A DNA stretch of 64,000 nucleotides from Branchiostoma floridae. Taxonomy: Eukaryota > Chordata > Leptocardii > Amphioxiformes > Branchiostomatidae. The DNA lies in the NCBI RefSeq assembly GCF_000003815.2, contig NC_049993.1, positions 10,912,623 through 10,976,622 on the forward strand. Direction: 5' to 3'. Each line of letters starts with the position of its first letter. Position 1 is the stretch's first letter. The notes below the pieces were generated by a model. It ran no database searches, was not told the origin of the DNA, and saw nothing but the letters and a program-made list of their open reading frames with translations. Below, one piece after another: positions 59,276 through 64,000 of this stretch. The position numbers were made by a program, and so were the translations under genes.

Positions 59276-59484
59276 CTGTAAATGCTTGAGTTCGTGGAGA
59301 TTTAAATTCGCAGTAGCTGGAAAAAGGACTTTTCGTGGCGTTTTTTTTAAGTTCTCCGTAGCACCATGCACTGTAATCTCTTACTGCCATAGGAAAATGT
59401 TCACGGTGGTTTTAAGTTCACGGTGAAGCAGCCGCCGTGAAAACCGCGAGCATTAAATCACCGCGAAAGTTTCTGGATGTACAG
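59276..59484. mobile_element. MITE family A copy in reverse orientation (209 bp)
   Basis: Flanked by TA on both sides (TATA-CTGTAAATGC and GTACAG-TA). Internal order is the reverse complement of the 56213-56421 copy (agctggaaaaaggactttt, gtagcaccatgcactgtaat, ccgcgaaag). Confidence 0.8.
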
Positions 59485-61240
59485 TATCCCAGACTATTGA
59501 TAAACCATTCTTGTTCCAGGTAGGACATCACCTCTTGTTTTATACCAGATTGGCAACCTGTTACTGGTACTGTGTTAGTAGCTTTTTTTTTCCATTTTAT
59601 TCCTTTGACCTATGAATTTTCGTGATACCAAAACTGCATGGACCAGGAATACATTTCAAAGGACATTCTTTAAACCAGAATAATTGAAAGGGTACAGCTG
59701 TGATATATAAAGAGATTGAAAGTTAAACCAGTGCATCTGTCATTGACCAAGTCTGCATAAATATTTTGGTTTAACCTGCTGGTCCCTATTTCAGTATTGT
59801 TGAGCCAAAGGACACAGAACAGTTTGTGCTTTACTATGATTCGTTTTATGACTGTATGCCTACTAGCTTTAATATCACAGTTGTAAATGGACACTGGACA
59901 AGGGAACAAAATAAAGGACATCCAACCATTTGTATATGCTCAGAGACTATCATGAGTTCAGGGATATCAAATAATACCATGAGCCATTTGATGTTGAACT
60001 TTCTGGGGAACATGTCGAGGAGGTCAGTAGTTTAGGCTATATGAAAAATATAAAAGCTACATTCCAGTCATCCTTACTAATATCAGAGGTTTTTAGTGTG
60101 TTCTTTTTTCCACAAACTTCACACAATCCTACAGCTGCTATGAGTATACAAAGCAACTGTTCCAAAGTCAGCAGAATGATAGTCTTCATTATACACTTGC
60201 ATGCATAGCGAAAGTGCATGAAAAAAATAGTCAATAGATCACGACAAACTTGCACAAATGTTATACAGAAGACTGAATTCACAGATCAATAACTCTTTTC
60301 TCCAGAGCCCAGACAAGTCTGTTTACTTAGCTCAGAGGTTGACCCAGTTACATGGTTTAGATGGATAAAGAGGAGGAGAAGGAGTTGCATGTAGGAGAAC
60401 AGCAAACATACCAGTAGATGAGATTTCTATATAAACTCAAACACCAGCAGGGAAACTGGGGTTATCTACATCATCAACTTGTAATCTAGCCTCTTCCCAT
60501 CTCTATCCTGGGAAAGCCCTAACTAGAATACATCATATGATGATGATGATGTATGTATACCTGTCATTTCCATCTGTTAGACTGCCTTGTTGTAATCAGC
60601 CATAAGTGTAATGTATGGGTTGTTGAGATGTCACATTCACACTAAAACAATAGAAAGTGGTAACAACAGAAAGTGGAGTATACATAGTTAAAACATATGA
60701 AAATTAAGGGTACATAATTATATGTACATCACTAAGTATTACACTGACCTCAATACCGTAACCAATAAAATATAATCTACTTCAATTTGATGCCTTGCAA
60801 TGATTAAAAAGGTTGCATGTTTGTCAAGGCAATAATTATGTTATACACAGGAAATTTCACAGAAAACACAACAATTTCAAGTATTTCCAGTAATATCACA
60901 GTAAAAGCTGTTTTGTTTGTCTGCCTATTATGTCAGTAACAGTCTTGTAATTTTGTATTCTATATTTCTATCTTCTTGCTCACTTCTAAAATGCCATTCA
61001 AACCACATGATACATTAGCCTAAGCAAAGAACCAATTTGTGTGGTGATCCCTTATAATTAGATTAATCCCCAATCCATATCGTCCCAGCCTCTACATGCA
61101 GATCGACAATGCTCTGCTGTACTTTGAAAAAGCACAACAATTTACAACCTTCCCATACATAGTAATTAGCCATAGAAAGTGATATTCTGAAACACAGAAA
61201 AAGTCAGTATCACTTCCCACCATTATTATACAGCCCCCTG

Positions 61241-61302
61241 CTCCTGTGTATACACAGAACCCTGCACTTGGCCGGAGAATCTCTTTCCCTAAAAATAAAG
61301 GT
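61241..61302 (-). other. Exon-like open segment, unidentified
   Basis: After the minus-strand acceptor tttacctttatttttag, a frame reads GKRFSGQVQGSVYTQEQGA before a weak GTATAA donor. A second frame is also open. Possibly an upstream exon of the unidentified gene at 54.5-57.4 kb; evidence is thin. Confidence 0.2.
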
Positions 61303-62014
61303 AAACATTTGGCTACACCATCACCATTAAACCAGACCAATTCCCTTCATCTCTGTTCACCACACAGAAATAATTAACCAGGGTGCTCCCTTCCCCTGAC
61401 ATGCCAACAAGAAAACCTACTCAGCCAAATTGCTTCCAGTTCTCCTGTGCAGCACCTTCATAATTTTTCTGTCGTTACTTGGGTGTAAAATACATCACTC
61501 GGAGCTATTTAACCCGTGGTTTAATTGCTTTTCATCCGGATATCCCCACCAAATTACCTTGTCTCACTGCATAACTATTACATGCCACATTTTGATGAAT
61601 TTTAATCCTTCTACAGAAAAGTCCCTGCCTTTGGTCTTGGAACTTTGCCAAACAGGCCTCAGGAAGAGATGGCACATGGGGTCTTGTTAAGTCCTGCAGC
61701 ATACCACTCACAAACAGTACTTCTAAACAACTTTTTCCATGGTAAACTCCTGAATAATATACTAGGAGCCAAGTTTATGTGGATGGCAACAGGTATAATA
61801 TAAATTAATTTCATTACGGCTCAAAATTACTATATTCCAAAATTTGTCTTAAAAAAGAAAAAGTCTTTTTTTCATATTTCAGGATTTCGACTTTAGTCTT
61901 TTTGAGATCTCTCCATCAACAGCTCATAGAATCTTTTATTTTCCTTCACTCCCCTCCCACTCCCACATTCCTGTACATTTACATGAATAAGGCTGATGAT
62001 ATATAGATGAAGGG

Positions 62015-62323
62015 TTGTATGAGACAATTGGACCTGCTGTAAGAGAATCAACACCAGAAGGTAGCTGTCTGCCATCAGTAGTGGAGGTGGCCCACCCTTG
62101 CTCAGGAGTATCTTTGGGATTTTTCACTGCCCTCCCTCCCCCAGGTAGGGACACAACTTCAAAGGGCTGCGAGTCTGGGTGGGATTTCTGTAGGATTGCC
62201 AGAGTTCAGGAGTTGACTGGGGGAGATTTTCTGGACTTACTTGATGACTGGGGAATTGGCCAACATTCCAAGGATGAACTCAGTGTCTGGTCAGTGCTCC
62301 AAGACTGGCATTGGAAAGAATAA
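62015..62323. other. Segment open on both strands, unidentified
   Basis: The plus frame starts MYETIGPAVRESTPEG and ends VWSVLQDWHWKE. The minus frame (acceptor atcctacag near 62190) reads KSHPDSQPFEVVSLPGGG and continues DTPEQGWATSTTDGRQLPS. Both look protein-like and neither is recognised. At most one is likely real. Confidence 0.25.
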
Positions 62324-62805
62324 ACTTTTTCTCCTGTGTCCTTTACACTATTACAGTCAATTAACAAGGCACATGGCATCAATAGCAGTATAATTGGTTA
62401 TGATAGATGCAATAATAGACAGGAACTAGCTATCATAATCACATTAAGCCAAATAGTCAACTCTTCTGACCGGCTTATAGGTAAAACACAAATAAGAATA
62501 CTGTAGACATAGTTGTCACATGAGCAACCTTTTATTGATAAAGGCAGGGGATAAAATGAGTAAAACTATTTGAAGGTCATTAACCTTAACTTGGACTTGA
62601 TTAATTTTGGAGACAAAATTGCTTTAGACTTCGTACCTAAATATCTTCTTTGATCACCAGAACAAATTATTTGGTGATAGAAATTCTGTACGCTAATTCC
62701 TCTGAAAACTTCAAGATTATGTTGTAAACATTAATTATTATGATAACTAAGCATGATTTTCTTACGATCAGCTATTAACTCCTTTGTTCTTTGATGTTTT
62801 TCTCA

Positions 62806-62989
62806 TCATATGGAACATATTTCCACTCCAGCCACAAAGTACAGACTTCCTCCTGAGAGCTGGCTTGTGATTGGTGGAACAGGAATGGGGTGACAGACTT
62901 TGTTGAACTGCAAGAAGGGCACCAGTGAATCACACATGATCTTCAACTTGATACTGCTCTCCATATCAAAACCTGCTGGAGATATCTCC
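62806..62989 (-). other. Protein-like exon candidate, unidentified
   Basis: Minus-strand acceptor aaactgtaaatacag, then an open frame of 61 codons including the stop: EISPAGFDMESSIKLKIMCD, then SLVPFLQFNKVCHPIPVPPI, then SQLSGGSLYFVAG. The amino-acid texture is clearly coding-like. There is no strong donor before the TGA at 62806-62808. May be an exon of the unidentified gene further downstream or a relic. Confidence 0.35.
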
Positions 62990-63849
62990 CTGTATTTACA
63001 GTTTGTTTATCCACGGACACAGAAGCATCTCTGTGCTGGGTTTATGGGAGCCTGAATTGATTGGCAGCATTTATTTGTTCAAGGTAATGATACGGCTGAG
63101 CCTGTGGTCCTTATCTTTTCACAGGGTCTTTTCCAAAGCCATTAGCATACTCTTATGAGACTTGAGGATGCCAATAAAGTATATCCTATAGACTGAGTAG
63201 TAATACGGTAGTAAGATTAGACCAACCAACTGCAATTAGTGCTCTTTGCAACTAGCAACTCACTTTTTTTATCTACCTTAAAATACATCAAAGTTTTCAA
63301 GTAACAAAATGGCAAAACAGTTTCTTAAAATGTAAGTAGCTTACTAGTATCTTTCTCTTAGTCCGTTGCAATGCTTGGGTAGTCAATGTATTAATTGTCA
63401 TGTTCCAGCTTTAATAAATGACTATGGGAGTTTCTCTTCCAACCCTCCTAATAAAAGTTCTATGTCCGTAGCTATTGGCTCGAGACAAGATGCTCAAACT
63501 ACATGCTGCGTTGGAGAGCAAAATCCAATAACACTACAACTTGTCTACAACAAGTACCACCTGAGAAAATAACAGAAGGAGTAGAGCAAAGTTTTCTTTA
63601 AGACACCTTTGCCAGTAGGGCATCTCTCAAGTCATGCTGTTTTTGTAACTTTAAGATTACAGCTGAACTGAAACACATGTTCACACCAGGTCATGTCCAT
63701 CAGTAGTGTAAAAATGTCTGTATATTCTCACCTGCTACTACATTACAAAGGACAAAGTGGCATCCAGAGACAAACCATTCTGTAGTGTATAACAGGATAA
63801 AACTTTGTATTTCTGCAGCCTAGAAGGATCAACTGAATCCGATAAACCT

Positions 63850-63965
63850 ATGTGTGTCTGTGTGAATCTATGTGTGTTTGTGTGTGTCTGTGTGTGTTTG
63901 TGTGTGTCTGTATGTGTCTGTGTGTGTGTCTCTGTGTGTCTCTGTGTGTTTGTGCATGTGTGTGA
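63850..63965. repeat. (TG)n-rich low-complexity tract
   Basis: Imperfect tgtgtgtc and tgtgtgtt units. The spurious minus-strand frame of Thr/His/Gln repeats is a by-product. Confidence 0.95.
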
Positions 63966-64000
63966 GTGCATGCATGTTGAAGAGCAAGTAAGACTTCTAG

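Overview
The window is a piece of an animal nuclear genome, most likely an invertebrate chordate of the amphioxus (Branchiostoma) type. It has short exons with GT-AG introns, no prokaryotic signals, and three genes whose best family matches are chordate or bilaterian proteins. It is rich in small TA-flanked or fold-back repeats, and I recognise no vertebrate SINE or LINE. The species is an inference. One run of N (58212-58678) is an assembly gap.

Layout. (1) 1-1565, minus strand: most of a REX1BD-like gene (Required for excision 1-B domain), running off the left edge. (2) About 1890-14950, plus strand: a complete 13-exon CLIP4-like gene with ankyrin repeats and three CAP-Gly domains, 652 codons plus stop. 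It is divergent from REX1BD across a promoter of about 330 bp. Its intron 11 carries a minisatellite built from the end of exon 11 and its own splice donor. (3) 15.4-19.5 kb: an intergenic repeat complex, made of a 2.8 kb imperfect inverted repeat followed by a tandem array of about 330 bp units with TATA and CCAAT-like boxes. (4) 21635-43008, minus strand: a MuSK-type receptor tyrosine kinase lacking only its signal-peptide exon(s). The domain order is Ig-Ig-Ig, Frizzled CRD, kringle, stalk, transmembrane helix, juxtamembrane NPXY, kinase. (5) 43-54.5 kb: AT-rich DNA with repeats and no gene I can support. (6) 54.5-57.4 kb, minus strand: three exon-like segments with matching phases from a gene I cannot identify; more exon-like open segments lie at 61-63 kb.

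The main discovery candidate is a 914 bp exon (31970-32883) inside the MuSK-type gene, between the kringle and stalk exons. It has a strong splice acceptor in the phase of the kringle donor. It encodes 303 whole residues plus a split Asp: acidic region, long coiled coil, heptad Gly/Asp/Glu repeat, then a small-residue patch and hydrophobic C-terminus like a GPI-anchor signal. If spliced, the locus makes a second product: the whole agrin/Wnt-binding type ectodomain on a coiled-coil, lipid-anchored stem with no kinase. An alternative is a nested single-exon gene, since the same frame extends upstream to a Met with a hydrophobic leader.

The receptor also has phase-compatible cassette exons: a 24 bp microexon between Frizzled and kringle, a 177 bp Pro/Ser/Thr stalk exon, and three candidate juxtamembrane exons (141, 36 and 60 bp) upstream of the NPXY exon. 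All splice structures here were read by eye from splice consensus, phase and family similarity; none is confirmed by transcripts.
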